DNA of 64,000 nt from Anaerococcus octavius (GCF_900445265.1 NZ_UFTA01000002.1:1302001-1366000), one strand, 5' to 3'; shown: positions 9,583 through 18,800, numbered from the stretch's first letter. Made by a program: numbers and translations. Notes: generated by a model from the letters alone, not told the origin.

Positions 9583-9613
9583 AAATAAAAAAATCTCCAA
9601 GTTGGAGATTTTT
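9583..9613 (-). terminator. Terminator of the ABC-permease operon
   Basis: AATCTCCAA-G-TTGGAGATT flanked by A and T runs on both sides; on the minus strand the stem is followed by seven T. It closes the ATPase-permease-small protein operon. Confidence 0.8.
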
Positions 9614-9619
9614 TATTAG

Positions 9620-9793
9620 TTAATAATTTCTACGGTTATTTCTGGTTTCATCAGTTTTAAAGGCAAATACTAAAAATAGAACACCTAAAATTGCACTGAT
9701 AATTGTAAAAGACATCTCATTTCTTGTGTAAGATAAAATTGCCACAACAAACCATATTACTGCTAGGATAATTCTTAAAACTTTTCTATTCAC
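9620..9793 (-). CDS. Small membrane protein (57 aa, GTG start) ending the ABC operon
   Basis: It starts at a GTG with AAGGAGAG about 6 nt upstream and reads MNRKVLRIILAVIWFVVA at the N-terminus. Two predicted helices (about 5-22 and 28-46) are followed by a hydrophilic, Arg/Asn-rich tail. It begins 13 bp after the ABC permease stop and precedes the terminator, so it is the third gene of that operon and might be a small accessory subunit. Function unknown. Confidence 0.6.
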   Translation of the reverse strand: MNRKVLRIILAVIWFVVAILSYTRNEMSFTIISAILGVLFLVFAFKTDETRNNRRNY

Positions 9794-9805
9794 TTTTCTC
9801 TCTCC

Positions 9806-10936
9806 TTAAATTATTACAAATATTAAAAAAGACAAGATAAAAACAACTGCACCCAATATGTACTTTCTAGGCGACTTCCAGACCGCCATTGTGGTCTTTT
9901 TGTCTACTATCGGATATTTATTTTCCATAAAATATGTCATAAGTGTATCAAAAATAGCAAAAGCAATTAGGCTAATAGCAAATTTTCCTGACATCTGAAC
10001 TTGATTTGCTAATAAAACTATCAAATGTACCAAGGCAAAATATATAAATAGGATTTTTATATAGTCCTTATCCAAGGATTTATTTGACTTTGGAAGCATT
10101 TTTTTATATGTAGCAAGTCCATCATCCGTGGACAAAATTGTAAGCAAGGGTGTATTTACTGTTGCTATAGCTAGGGCAAGTGGGATTTTAATTGCTCCTG
10201 GCATCATAATAGAAACAAATATTATCATTAAAATAATACCCACGGTATTAATCAAGTATACATTTTCTGCTAGGATAAATTTTAAGAAATAATTAGAAAT
10301 CCTAAACTTTCTGTTAGATCCCATCTCTTGTTGGGAAAATATAGCCTGATTTAAATAAAATTTACTCAATATTATTACTAATATAAAAATAGCCAGGATT
10401 GATATTAAAGCTTTCATTCCTATTCTTAAACTAGTCTTATAAAATAAAAACAATATCAAGGCAATTGAGCCAAGCAAAAGTAAAGATACAATTAATTTCT
10501 TATCTCCTCCAATATTTCTACTACTAGGTAAGGATCCAAGCATACAAATAATTGGCAGCATAAGTAAAATTATGGGATAAAATTCAATCGGTGCCTTTAA
10601 AACATAAGCTATAACTGCAAGTGGCAAAAATTTTCTAATTATCGAATCTACTATTAAACTTAAAATAAATGATAAATTTATCTTTTTGCGTTTTACCGGC
10701 AGTTGATAATATAGCAAGGTATTTTCGGTGCTGGTATAAGTTTTTACAAAATAAAATATAGTGGTAAAAAGGGCAAAACATACAAAAAGTACTAATCTTA
10801 AGTCAAAATTTATGCTTAATAGATTCGGGTCTTTGTTAATTAAAAAATCCATTCCTACATATATTAAAACCAGACCTACAAAATATTTTAAGATTGTTCT
10901 TCTATCGAGCATATCCTTTAAAAAAACTTTGGTCAT
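9806..10936 (-). CDS. ABC exporter membrane subunit (ABC-2 type, unassigned substrate)
   Basis: A 376-residue polytopic membrane protein with about ten hydrophobic segments. A basic amphipathic segment (YYQLPVKRKKINLSF, near residue 78) after the second helix is typical of ABC-2 permeases, where PVKRKK contacts the ATPase. It starts 3 bp after the ATPase gene stop, and its product should form the pore for that ATPase. Substrate unknown; family resemblance is to multidrug/peptide exporters. Confidence 0.75.
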   Translation of the reverse strand: MTKVFLKDMLDRRTILKYFVGLVLIYVGMDFLINKDPNLLSINFDLRLVLFVCFALFTTIFYFVKTYTSTENTLLYYQLPVKRKKINLSFILSLIVDSIIRKFLPLAVIAYVLKAPIEFYPIILLMLPIICMLGSLPSSRNIGGDKKLIVSLLLLGSIALILFLFYKTSLRIGMKALISILAIFILVIILSKFYLNQAIFSQQEMGSNRKFRISNYFLKFILAENVYLINTVGIILMIIFVSIMMPGAIKIPLALAIATVNTPLLTILSTDDGLATYKKMLPKSNKSLDKDYIKILFIYFALVHLIVLLANQVQMSGKFAISLIAFAIFDTLMTYFMENKYPIVDKKTTMAVWKSPRKYILGAVVFILSFLIFVII

Positions 10937-10939
10937 AGC

Positions 10940-11644
10940 CTACCCCTTAAAGTTTTGTAGAATTTTTTTAGATGTTAGGTCACTGTTGACTGTAGTTTTG
11001 TCTGAAAGTTTGCCATGGTCTAGCAAAATATATGTATCACAAGATTCTGTAATGGATTCTAAAATATGGCTTGCCATAAAAATTGACCCGTATTTCTTGT
11101 ATTCGCGTATAATTTTATAAAGAAAAACTGAGCCTTCAAAATCTAGGCCATCCACTGGCTCATCAAGGATTACTAAAGGCAATCTTAATCCTAGGGCTGC
11201 AATTATAAAAAATTTCTTTTTATTTCCCATAGAAAGTTCTTTGACAGGTTTATTTATGTACTGGGTAAAATTAAAATTTTCTATCATATAGTTTTGATAT
11301 CCTTCATCAATTTCTCTATCGTAGACCTTGTGCAAAAATTCATTGTACTCACGAAAAGTCCAATACTTAAAACTATTGTCTTCAGAAAAAACTGCAATAC
11401 GATTGAGTTTAAAATCTTCATTAGAAAAATCAATGTTTTTTCCACGAAAATTTATTCTATTTGCATCAAATTTGGGATGAATGTCGGTAATAGTTTTTAT
11501 CAAGGTGGTTTTTCCAGACCCATTACTTCCCACAAGAGCTACTATTTCATTTTCTTCAATAGAAAAAGAGCATCCATCTAACACATTTTTGTCAGTCTCA
11601 TACCGAGATTTTAAATTATCTACTTCTAATAAATTATTAGCCAT
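10940..11644 (-). CDS. ABC transporter ATP-binding protein
   Basis: A 234-residue ATPase. Walker A is GSNGSGKTT near residue 40, the signature is ELSMGNKKKFFI, Walker B is LVILDEPVDGLDFE and the switch His is in MASHILES. The modest length, without a long C-terminal extension, fits small exporter ATPases. It heads a three-gene operon (ATPase, permease, 57-residue membrane protein). Confidence 0.88.
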   Translation of the reverse strand: MANNLLEVDNLKSRYETDKNVLDGCSFSIEENEIVALVGSNGSGKTTLIKTITDIHPKFDANRINFRGKNIDFSNEDFKLNRIAVFSEDNSFKYWTFREYNEFLHKVYDREIDEGYQNYMIENFNFTQYINKPVKELSMGNKKKFFIIAALGLRLPLVILDEPVDGLDFEGSVFLYKIIREYKKYGSIFMASHILESITESCDTYILLDHGKLSDKTTVNSDLTSKKILQNFKG

Positions 11645-11757
11645 ATCAGCCTCCTTTTGCTTTCTTTTTACCCTGATTTTTCAAAGTACATTGTTTTTGA
11701 CAAAATATTTTTATATAATTAAGGCAAAATATTACAAATTTTATGAAAGGATTTATT

Positions 11758-12759
11758 ATGCAAATTCGTGTATTAAATGAAAATGATATTAAAAAAGTTA
11801 TGGATATGAAGGCTGCTATCTTTGCTACAAAAGATGCTTTAAAAGAATATTCAAATGGAAAAACAGATATTCCTCTTCGTGCAAATTTAAATGTGCCTGA
11901 GCACAATGGACAAAGTTTATATATGTATGGATACGTACCAGGACAAGATGCGTTGGGAGTAAAAATAGTATCTGTTTATCCAGACAATATTGCCAAAAAT
12001 CTAACATCTGTACCTGCAACTATGGTTACCTTAAACAGTGAAACCGGAGAAGTAAATTCTTTGATAGATGGAACTTACCTAACTCGTTTACGTACGGGAG
12101 CAATTTCTGGAGCGGCGACTGACGAGCTAGCAAATCCTGATAGCAAAATATTTGCTCTTTTTGGCACAGGCGGTCAAGCAGAAACTCAACTTGAAGCAGT
12201 TTTAAATGTGAGAGATATAAAAGAAGTAAGGGTTTTTGATATTTCAAAAGATCGTGCAAAAGATTTTGTAAATCGTATGAAGGAAAAACTAAGAAATAGC
12301 TTTGATTTTGAGATAAAAGCTGTAGATTCTGCTGATCAGGCAATAGAAAATGCAGATATAATCACAACTGTAACAACAGCTAAAGAACCTGTTTTTGATG
12401 GCACAAAAGTTAAAAAAGGTTGTCACATAAATGGAGTAGGTTCCTATACTCCAGAAATGAGTGAGATACCAGAATATATAATAACTAACGCTGATAAAAT
12501 ATATGTAGATACCTTTGATGGAGCTGCTAGTGAATCAGGAGACTTTATAAAGCCAATTAAAAATGGAAACTTTGACCCAGATAAAGATATCACTGGTGAG
12601 CTTGGAGAAAAACTTTTAGAAAAAGTAGTTGGTCGTGAAAGTACTGATGAAATCACATTTTTTGAAACAACAGGATCTGCAGTTCTCGATCTAGTTGTAG
12701 GTCAAAAAATCTTAGAAGCAGCAGAGAAAGAAAATATCGGTCAAATTATTGAAATGTAG
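11758..12759 (+). CDS. Ornithine cyclodeaminase / mu-crystallin family protein
   Basis: A 333-residue Rossmann-fold enzyme of the ornithine cyclodeaminase/mu-crystallin superfamily. The NAD(P)-binding loop is FGTGGQAETQ near residue 134, followed by the acidic strand end VRVFDIS; HINGVGSYTPEM and DIITTVTTAKEP are family motifs. Members convert ornithine to proline or act as imine reductases or alanine/opine-type dehydrogenases; sequence alone does not decide. I chose the ATG at 11758, which has GAAAGGATTT upstream, over one 15 bp earlier. Monocistronic; the hairpin at the IS left end may terminate it. Confidence 0.88.
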   Translation: MQIRVLNENDIKKVMDMKAAIFATKDALKEYSNGKTDIPLRANLNVPEHNGQSLYMYGYVPGQDALGVKIVSVYPDNIAKNLTSVPATMVTLNSETGEVNSLIDGTYLTRLRTGAISGAATDELANPDSKIFALFGTGGQAETQLEAVLNVRDIKEVRVFDISKDRAKDFVNRMKEKLRNSFDFEIKAVDSADQAIENADIITTVTTAKEPVFDGTKVKKGCHINGVGSYTPEMSEIPEYIITNADKIYVDTFDGAASESGDFIKPIKNGNFDPDKDITGELGEKLLEKVVGRESTDEITFFETTGSAVLDLVVGQKILEAAEKENIGQIIEM

Positions 12760-12792
12760 AAAAGATGGGGCTGTTGCAAAAGTCCTAAGATA

Positions 12793-12829
12793 GAAAAAAG
12801 ACGAGGAAACTGAAATCCTCGTCTTTTTC
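12793..12829 (+). terminator. Hairpin with T run inside the IS left end
   Basis: GAAAAAAGACGAGGA pairs with TCCTCGTCTTTTTC around a short loop and runs into T residues. It sits between the left inverted repeat and the transposase. It can terminate transcription entering from the cyclodeaminase gene, a common way for IS elements to insulate the transposase. Confidence 0.75.
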
Positions 12830-12844
12830 TGATAGAATGTATTT

Positions 12845-14407
12845 ATGATAAACGTTAAAAACAATACATCATCATTAACTAATTTTACACTAGTTGATGA
12901 TACAGTTCAATTAAAACTGAATTTTAACACAGAAATATACGTTTACGATGATGTTAAGTTAAGGCTTGTAAAAAATATAATCGAAAGGATAGACCTAACA
13001 GAACTAAAAAAAGTCTACTCATCATTAGGAAGAAAACCTACAGTAAACCCAGTAACAATGCTACAAATAATAATATTTTGCTACTCAGAAGGAATATTCT
13101 CATCAAGAAATATAGAAAAATCATGCAAATATGATTTGAGGATAAAATACCTTTTAGATGGAGAAAATCCACCAGATCATAGTACAATAAACAGATTTAG
13201 ACAAAAAATCGTAGAACTAGCACCAAACTTGTTAAACCAAATGATTCAAATACTAATAGAAGAAAATCAAATAGACTTATCAAGCATCTACATAGATGGA
13301 ACAAAAATAGAAGCCTACGCCAATAGATATAGTTTCGTGTGGCGAGGAAGCATTGAAAAATGGCAAAAGAAACTAAGAGTAAAAATAATAAAGCACTTTA
13401 ATTTAAATAGAGAACTAACACCATCACAGGTATTAGCAGTAGTAAGAATAGCATTCAATCAGATAAGTACAGAATGTACAGAAAATAAAATAAACTTTGT
13501 ACATGGACAAGGAAAAAGAAAACACCAACTCCAACGAGACTATGAAAAGCTCAAAGATTGGAAGAACAAACTAGAAAGCTATCAAAAACATATAGAAATA
13601 ATGGGAGAGCACAGAAACTCCTACTCAAAAACAGACCATGATGCAACCTTCATGAGAATGAAAGAAGACCACATGAGAAATGGTCAATTAAAACCAGCAT
13701 ACAACATTCAGCTAGCAAGTGCATCAGGCTTCATCATAGGAGAAAATGTATCCCACCATCCATCCGACATGTACACCCTAAAACCATTTCTAAATAAACT
13801 ACTAAAAAACTATCCAAACAAACTAAACAAAATAGTAGCAGATGCAGGATATGAAAGTGAAGAAAACTATGTATACCTTGCAGAAAACAAGCTAACATCA
13901 TATATAAAACCATCAAACTACGAACAATTAAAAACTAGAAAGTATAAAAAAGAAGACGAATTCAGAAAGAGCCTTAGATATGATAAAACATCAGACAAAT
14001 ACATATCAGAAGAAGGTAAGGAATTCATAAGGTGCACAGATAGGTACAGAGAAAGAAAAAGTGGATACACAACTACTACAAAAGTCTATAGATGTTTTGA
14101 TTGGAACAAAGATGGACAAAAGACCAAAGGAATCTACATATCAGAAATATTCCAAAAATATAGGAAAGAATCCTTAGAAAACATAAGATCAGAGCAAGGA
14201 ATAGAAGAAAGAATAAATAGGTCAATCCAAGCTGAAGGAGCTTTTTCAAAAATAAAGTCAGGACTAAACTACAATAGATTCCACCATAGAGGAAAAGAAA
14301 ATATAATAAGTGAGATTTGCCTTTTATCAATGGCTTTAAACTTAAATAAATTAGCAACAAAAATAGAAAATAAGCAATTAGAAATCATAAAATACAAAGC
14401 TGCTTAA
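12845..14407 (+). CDS. IS1182-family transposase (intact, 520 aa)
   Basis: A DDE-type transposase. The N-terminal DUF772-like DNA-binding domain (about 55-130) includes GRKPTVNPVTMLQI and DHSTINRFRQK; IYIDGTKIEAYANRYSF is the first catalytic Asp region, IVADAGYESEENY the second, and the final Glu lies in QAEGAFSKIKSGLNYNRFH. No frameshift or internal stop is present, so the element could be active. The initiation region (GATAGAATGTATTTATG) has only a weak ribosome site. Confidence 0.93.
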   Translation: MINVKNNTSSLTNFTLVDDTVQLKLNFNTEIYVYDDVKLRLVKNIIERIDLTELKKVYSSLGRKPTVNPVTMLQIIIFCYSEGIFSSRNIEKSCKYDLRIKYLLDGENPPDHSTINRFRQKIVELAPNLLNQMIQILIEENQIDLSSIYIDGTKIEAYANRYSFVWRGSIEKWQKKLRVKIIKHFNLNRELTPSQVLAVVRIAFNQISTECTENKINFVHGQGKRKHQLQRDYEKLKDWKNKLESYQKHIEIMGEHRNSYSKTDHDATFMRMKEDHMRNGQLKPAYNIQLASASGFIIGENVSHHPSDMYTLKPFLNKLLKNYPNKLNKIVADAGYESEENYVYLAENKLTSYIKPSNYEQLKTRKYKKEDEFRKSLRYDKTSDKYISEEGKEFIRCTDRYRERKSGYTTTTKVYRCFDWNKDGQKTKGIYISEIFQKYRKESLENIRSEQGIEERINRSIQAEGAFSKIKSGLNYNRFHHRGKENIISEICLLSMALNLNKLATKIENKQLEIIKYKAA

Positions 14408-14584
14408 GAAAAAAAGATCGAAATAGCTAGCTCTATTAATTGAGCCCACTTTTAAGCAAACTATTTATAAAACAAAAACAGTTTAAGAAATAATCGTATT
14501 CTCAACTAGCTAAATATAGATAGTTAATAAAAAAGATGATGCGCAGGATAGATTTAACTATTCTGCAACATCACCGAGAGTTTA
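14408..14584. other. Non-coding right end of the IS1182-family element
   Basis: AT-rich sequence after the transposase stop without an open frame of note. A small hairpin (GCAGGATAG/CTATTCTGC, 14544-14567) overlaps the right inverted repeat. The IS is taken to end near 14575. Confidence 0.5.
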
Positions 14585-14762
14585 GACAAACTCCAAAAAC
14601 GCTCATCGGAGTCCAGAAATTGATAAATTCATAATTTCGAAATCTTAAAATCGCAAACTCGCTAAAGCTCAAACAGTGCGATTTTGGACATATTTCTTCA
14701 ATTTGAATTTAGCTCAATTTCTTCCCTATGAATCGCTTTATTTTGGAGTTTTCTACTTTGTC
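14585..14762. repeat. Possible miniature inverted-repeat element, about 178 bp
   Basis: The ends are GACAAACTCCAAAA (left) and, read inward from the right on the other strand, GACAAAgtagaaAACTCCAAAA, an imperfect inverted repeat. The interior has a second dyad, AAAATCGCA (14647-14655) and TGCGATTTT (14677-14685), and no coding frame. Just before metal module 2 the corresponding place holds only a short GACAAACTCC/GGGGTTTGTC hairpin, so this could be an insertion inside, or an expanded form of, that hairpin. Confidence 0.4.
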
Positions 14763-14773
14763 ATCAGTCTTAA

Positions 14774-14796
14774 CCTAGCTTAGCTAGGCTTTTTTT
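14774..14796 (+). terminator. Terminator immediately upstream of metal module 1
   Basis: CCTAGC-TTA-GCTAGG followed by CTTTTTTT. The same stem precedes metal module 2 at 18838-18860. It shields the repressor promoter from read-through. Confidence 0.8.
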
Positions 14797-14798
14797 AG

Positions 14799-14828
14799 TT
14801 GACTTCATATATATATATATGATATAAT
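14799..14828 (+). promoter_or_regulatory. Promoter of metal module 1
   Basis: TTGACT (14799-14804) and TATAAT (14823-14828) with an 18-bp alternating AT spacer. The operator dyad lies just downstream of the -10 box. Confidence 0.85.
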
Positions 14829-14834
14829 GCCAAT

Positions 14835-14850
14835 ATGAATACTTGTTCAT
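14835..14850 (+). promoter_or_regulatory. SmtB/CzrA-type operator, module 1
   Basis: ATGAATACTTGTTCAT is an imperfect copy of the TGAACA-N2-TGTTCA dyad bound by ArsR/SmtB repressors. It overlaps the expected transcription start of the downstream repressor gene, so the operon should be autoregulated. Confidence 0.8.
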
Positions 14851-14866
14851 GTGTTTTGGAGGTTTT

Positions 14867-15169
14867 GTGGATAGTTCGTTAGATAAGGTCAGCTTAGAAA
14901 AATTAAATAGTTTATCAAATTTATTTAAAGTATTTGGAGATTTGACTAGGCTTAGGATTATGCAGGAGCTATTTAATGGCCCTTTGAGTGTTGGAGAAAT
15001 TGCCAAACACTTAGATATGAGCCAGTCAGCCATAAGCCACCAACTAAAGTATTTAAAAGATGCAAATCTTGTAAAAGGTGAGCGAAATGGCAAGTCCATT
15101 TTCTATGAGCTTGCTGATGACCATGTCAAAATAATTTTTAAGACAGGAATCGAGCATATATACGAATAA
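14867..15169 (+). CDS. ArsR/SmtB-family metal-responsive repressor, module 1
   Basis: A winged-helix repressor of 100 residues that should release DNA when zinc (or cadmium) binds. The recognition helix is in MSQSAISHQLKYLK. The C-terminal helix has D-x-H-(10)-H-x2-E (DDH...EHIYE), the alpha-5 zinc site of SmtB/CzrA; there is no cysteine pair for an ArsR/CadC thiolate site. I chose the GTG at 14867 because GGAGG lies 4-5 nt upstream and because it gives the same 100-residue length as the paralogue at 18932. An ATG 24 bp earlier falls inside the operator. Confidence 0.92.
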   Translation: MDSSLDKVSLEKLNSLSNLFKVFGDLTRLRIMQELFNGPLSVGEIAKHLDMSQSAISHQLKYLKDANLVKGERNGKSIFYELADDHVKIIFKTGIEHIYE

Positions 15170-15179
15170 GGAGTTTTAT

Positions 15180-15407
15180 ATGAAGTTAAAATATAAAGTT
15201 AAAAGCGAAAACTTATGTGCAAATTGCGCATCTAAAATAGAAGAAGCCTTAGTAAAGGAAGATAGTATAGATAAGGCAAGACTATCATTTATGACCGAAA
15301 AACTAAAATTAGAAGTAAATGATAATGCAGATATCGATCAAATTACAAAGCTTATAAATCAAATAGCAGACAAAATCGAACCAGGAACATCCTTTATTGC
15401 TATCTAG
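15180..15407 (+). CDS. Free-standing heavy-metal-associated (HMA) protein, module 1
   Basis: A 75-residue ferredoxin-like HMA domain with the metal-binding pair C-A-N-C near residue 14 in ENLCANCASKIEEAL. In many P1B ATPases this domain is fused to the N-terminus; here it is separate and sits between repressor and pump, so it probably delivers metal to the pump or buffers it. It starts 10 bp after the repressor gene with AAGGAG upstream. Confidence 0.85.
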   Translation: MKLKYKVKSENLCANCASKIEEALVKEDSIDKARLSFMTEKLKLEVNDNADIDQITKLINQIADKIEPGTSFIAI

Positions 15408-15409
15408 TT

Positions 15410-17257
15410 ATGTTTAAAGAAATGACAAATGAGCACAAGAGAGAGTTGCGCAAATTAGTAATTGTTGCAATTCTAACTCTTGTGCTTTCAATTTATAACC
15501 ATAAATATGTAACAACTGATGGGATTGCTCTAGTCTTTGCTGCCCTTTATATATTTGTAGGCTGGGATGTACTAAAAAAATCTATCCAAATGATAAAACG
15601 TGGCCAGGCATTAGATGAGCATTTTCTTATGGCGATCGCAACTATAACCGCTTTTGCAATTGGTCAATATACTGAAGCCGTTGCAGTTATGCTATTTTAT
15701 AGTTTTGGTGAACTTTTTGAAGAAATAGCAACTCATACTTCAAAAGAAAATATCAAAAGCCTTTTAAATTTAGTGCCAGATCAGGCAAATCTTGTAAACT
15801 CTGATGGTTCAATAACAACAATTGATCTTGATGAAGTTGAAGTAGATGATATAATTCTAGTTCGTGATGGAGAAAAAATCGGTGTAGATGGTGTAGTAGT
15901 CGAAGGACATGGATTAGTAGATACCTCGTCAATTACTGGTGAGTCCATGCCAGTAGAAGTTGAAGAAGGCTCACAAATAATCTCTTCATCTATAATGACA
16001 GATGGTATTATTAAAATACGCGCTCAAAAAGAATTTGATGATTCTGTAGCAGCAAAAATTATGGAACTCATAGAAGATTCTGCAGCAAGCAAATCCGATA
16101 GCGAACGTATGGTTACTAGATTTGCAAGATATTATACACCAATCGTAGTTGCTATTGCAGTACTTTTAGCAATTATACCTCCAATATTTTTTGGAGGAGC
16201 TTGGAATGATTATCTAATACGTGCTGCTACATTTTTAGTATTATCTTGCCCATGTGCCTTAGTTTTGTCAGTGCCATTATCATTTATGTCAGGACTCGGT
16301 CTTGCAAGTCGTGAAGGTATCTTAATAAAAGGAAGTCAATTTTTTGAAATACTAAATGATGCTGAAGTTTTACTTTCAGATAAGACTGGTACTCTTACAA
16401 CTGGCGAATTTAAAGTACAAGATATAAAATTTTTTAATATTTTTAATAAAGACTTAATCCTAGATTATATTTATAATATAGAATTAATGTCCACCCACCC
16501 TATTGCACGTGGTATTGTAATTAGCCTAAATCGTAATGAAAAACAAGAATTATTTAAAGAAATAAAAAACGAAAAAGGACTTGGAGTTAGTGCAACTGCT
16601 CAAAATGGAGATCAAATAAAATTAGGATCAGCTAAGTATGTAGCCATACAAGCGGATAATGATAGAGCCGTTTATTTATCAGTAAACGATAAATTAGCAG
16701 CAAAGGTTATTATAGAAGACCAAATAAAAGAAAATTCAAAAAATACTATAGAAAGCCTTAAAAAGCACTTCAAAGAAATAGCTGTTGTTTCTGGTGACGG
16801 AGAAAAAGCAGTAAAAGAAACTTCCAAAAAATTAAATCTTGACAACTATTTTGCAGAAGTAATGCCAGATCAAAAGCTTGAAATTATGCAAAATTATCAA
16901 AAAAACGGTCAAAAAACAGTTTTTGTAGGTGATGGTATAAATGATGCACCAGTTTTAGCAAATGCAGATATTGGTATATCTATGGGAGAAACGTCATCAG
17001 ATCTAGCAATAGAATCATCAGATGTATTAATAGTAAACGGCGAATTTTCCCAAATGGCCAAATTAATGGAAATTTCAAACTTGACTAATAAAACTGTAAG
17101 ACAAAATATCATCTTCATAATGCTAGTAAAAATAACAATCCTAGTAATGGGCTTACTAGGATATGCAAATATGTGGCTAGCAATATTTGGAGACGTTGGA
17201 GTATCAATAATTGCCATAGTCTGGGCTATGAGGATTTTGAGAAAAAGGATACAATAA
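15410..17257 (+). CDS. P1B-type Zn/Cd/Pb-exporting ATPase, module 1
   Basis: A 615-residue pump. It has the transmembrane CPC motif (LSCPCALVLSVPLS), phosphorylation site DKTGTLTTG, actuator loop TGES, the HP motif (STHPIA) of P1B pumps and hinge GDGINDAPVLANAD. The last membrane pair carries an Asp in FGDVGVSIIA, as in the ZntA/CadA group. There is no N-terminal HMA domain; the protein opens directly into membrane helices. It starts 2 bp after the HMA gene without a strong ribosome site, implying translational coupling. Confidence 0.95.
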   Translation: MFKEMTNEHKRELRKLVIVAILTLVLSIYNHKYVTTDGIALVFAALYIFVGWDVLKKSIQMIKRGQALDEHFLMAIATITAFAIGQYTEAVAVMLFYSFGELFEEIATHTSKENIKSLLNLVPDQANLVNSDGSITTIDLDEVEVDDIILVRDGEKIGVDGVVVEGHGLVDTSSITGESMPVEVEEGSQIISSSIMTDGIIKIRAQKEFDDSVAAKIMELIEDSAASKSDSERMVTRFARYYTPIVVAIAVLLAIIPPIFFGGAWNDYLIRAATFLVLSCPCALVLSVPLSFMSGLGLASREGILIKGSQFFEILNDAEVLLSDKTGTLTTGEFKVQDIKFFNIFNKDLILDYIYNIELMSTHPIARGIVISLNRNEKQELFKEIKNEKGLGVSATAQNGDQIKLGSAKYVAIQADNDRAVYLSVNDKLAAKVIIEDQIKENSKNTIESLKKHFKEIAVVSGDGEKAVKETSKKLNLDNYFAEVMPDQKLEIMQNYQKNGQKTVFVGDGINDAPVLANADIGISMGETSSDLAIESSDVLIVNGEFSQMAKLMEISNLTNKTVRQNIIFIMLVKITILVMGLLGYANMWLAIFGDVGVSIIAIVWAMRILRKRIQ

Positions 17258-17277
17258 AAACTCACATCTGTGAGTTT
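17258..17277 (+). terminator. Weak hairpin after module 1 pump gene
   Basis: AAACTCACA-TC-TGTGAGTTT follows the pump stop codon directly, but has only three T after the stem, so termination may be incomplete. Confidence 0.5.
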
Positions 17278-17290
17278 CAGAGTGTCGACA

Positions 17291-17326
17291 AAGTAGGTAA
17301 GAAGTTAACTTCTTACCTACTTTTTT
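17291..17326 (+). terminator. 32-bp perfect palindrome with T run (IS left end)
   Basis: AAGTAGGTAAGAAGTT and its exact inverse meet without a spacer (17291-17322), followed by four more T. It would be a strong terminator for module 1 transcription and protects the transposase from it; it may also extrude as a cruciform. Confidence 0.8.
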
Positions 17327-17389
17327 AATGCTTAAATAGCATGATTTCAATACATAAGGGTATTAATATACTAAGAAAAGAGGTGTATT

Positions 17390-18787
17390 ATGCTCAATAA
17401 GAATGATAAGGATAAGCAAAAGCAAGTTCAGTTTGTAGCACTAGATGACTTAGTACCTAATAATCACTTGCTTAGAAAAATAGATACATACATAGACTTT
17501 GACTTCATATACGACCTAGTCGAAGATAAATACTGCTTAGATAACGGCAGACCTAGTATAGACCCAGTAGTATTAATGAAGTTAGCATTCATACAATATC
17601 TTTACGGCATAAGAAGTATGCGTCAGACAATAAAAGAAATAGAAGTAAACCTAGCATACAGATGGTTCTTAGGACTCGATTTCTATGATAAAGTACCTCA
17701 CTTCTCAACCTTTAGTAAGAACTACCAAAGAAGATTCAAAGACACCGACATATTTGAACAAATATTTAATGAAATCCTATCCCAAGCAATGGATTATGGC
17801 TTGGTCGATACAAAAGTACAATTTGTAGATGCAACCCATGTGAAAGCCCATGCAAATAGACATAAGACAATCAAAAAAGAAGTATCTAAGCACACAAAGA
17901 AATATCAAAACCAACTAAATAAAGAAATAGATCAAGATAGAAAAGCACATGACAAGAAACCATTAAGAACAAGAAGCAAAGAGTCAGAAACAACTGAGCA
18001 AACTTAAAGCACAACAGACCCAGAAAGTGGATTGTTCCATAAAGGAGAACATAAAGAAGTCTTTGCTTACACAGTACAAACATCCTGTGATAAAAATGGG
18101 TGGGTATTAGCCTATGAACCATTTGCAGGAAATCTACACGATAGCACAACATTTGAGAAATTCTACACAGAAAAATTACATACCCTTAATCCAGAAAAGT
18201 TAGTGTTAGACGCCGGATACAAAACCCCATACATATCAAAACAACTACTAGAAAATTCAGTAGTGCCCGTTTTCCCTTACACAAGACCAAAAGGTAGAAG
18301 TAAAAATCAAAAAGAAATGTTCTATCCTAAGGATTACATATATGATGAAGATAATGATTGCTACATATGTCCAGAAAAGAAAATAATTCTTTATTCAACA
18401 ACAGATAGAAATGGATATAGAATATATAAAAGCAAAAGAAGTCTATGTCAAAATTGTCCTAGCTTAGAAAGATGCACAAAAAGTAAACGAAAACAAAAAA
18501 CAATAATTAGACATATATGGCAAGAGTTCTTAGACATATCAGAAGAATACAGAAGAACACCCGAGGGAAAATCAGATTACAAGCAGAGAAAAGAAACAAT
18601 AGAACGATGCTTCGGAACAGCAAAAGAATATCATGGATTTAGATACACAAATATGAAAGGGTTAGCAAAAATGAGAATGAAAAGCACCCTAACCTTTGCA
18701 TGCATGAATATGAAGAAACTAGCAAATATACTATGGAATATGGATCCTAATAGGGTCTTTTTTATTGCGTATAAAGCATTAGTATGA
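17390..18787 (+). pseudogene. IS1182-family transposase interrupted by an in-frame TAA
   Basis: Two frames (17390-18007 and from about 18008 to 18787) are in the same phase and separated only by TAA at 18005-18007, in a context that reads T-stop-STTDPESGLFHKGEHK. A Gln or Lys codon (CAA/AAA) would restore one 465-residue transposase. The N-terminal half has LLRKIDTYIDF and GRPSIDPVVLMKL and catalytic VQFVDATHVKAHANRHK; the C-terminal half has LVLDAGYKTPY, a CPEKK...CQNC cysteine region and RKETIERCFGTAKEYHGFRY. Probably inactive unless the stop is suppressed. Confidence 0.85.
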
Positions 18788-18800
18788 TAAAAATAAAGAC

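Larger units (their letters stand above)
12767..14575 (+). mobile_element. IS1182-family insertion sequence, intact
   Basis: The left end GGGGCTGTTGCAAAA (12767-12781) matches the inverse of the right end TTCTGCAACATCACC (14561-14575) at about 12 of 15 positions, giving imperfect terminal inverted repeats around one full-length transposase gene. A strong hairpin lies just inside the left end. I could not find a clear target duplication, so the exact ends carry an uncertainty of a few bases. Confidence 0.7.

Noticed and set aside
15180..15407. CopZ copper chaperone
   Set aside because: The context is a zinc-type repressor (alpha-5 D-x-H/H-x2-E site) and a ZntA/CadA-type pump; a copper role is not indicated.
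17390..18787. Two separate transposase genes
   Set aside because: They are in the same phase with one TAA between them, and together form one standard-length transposase.
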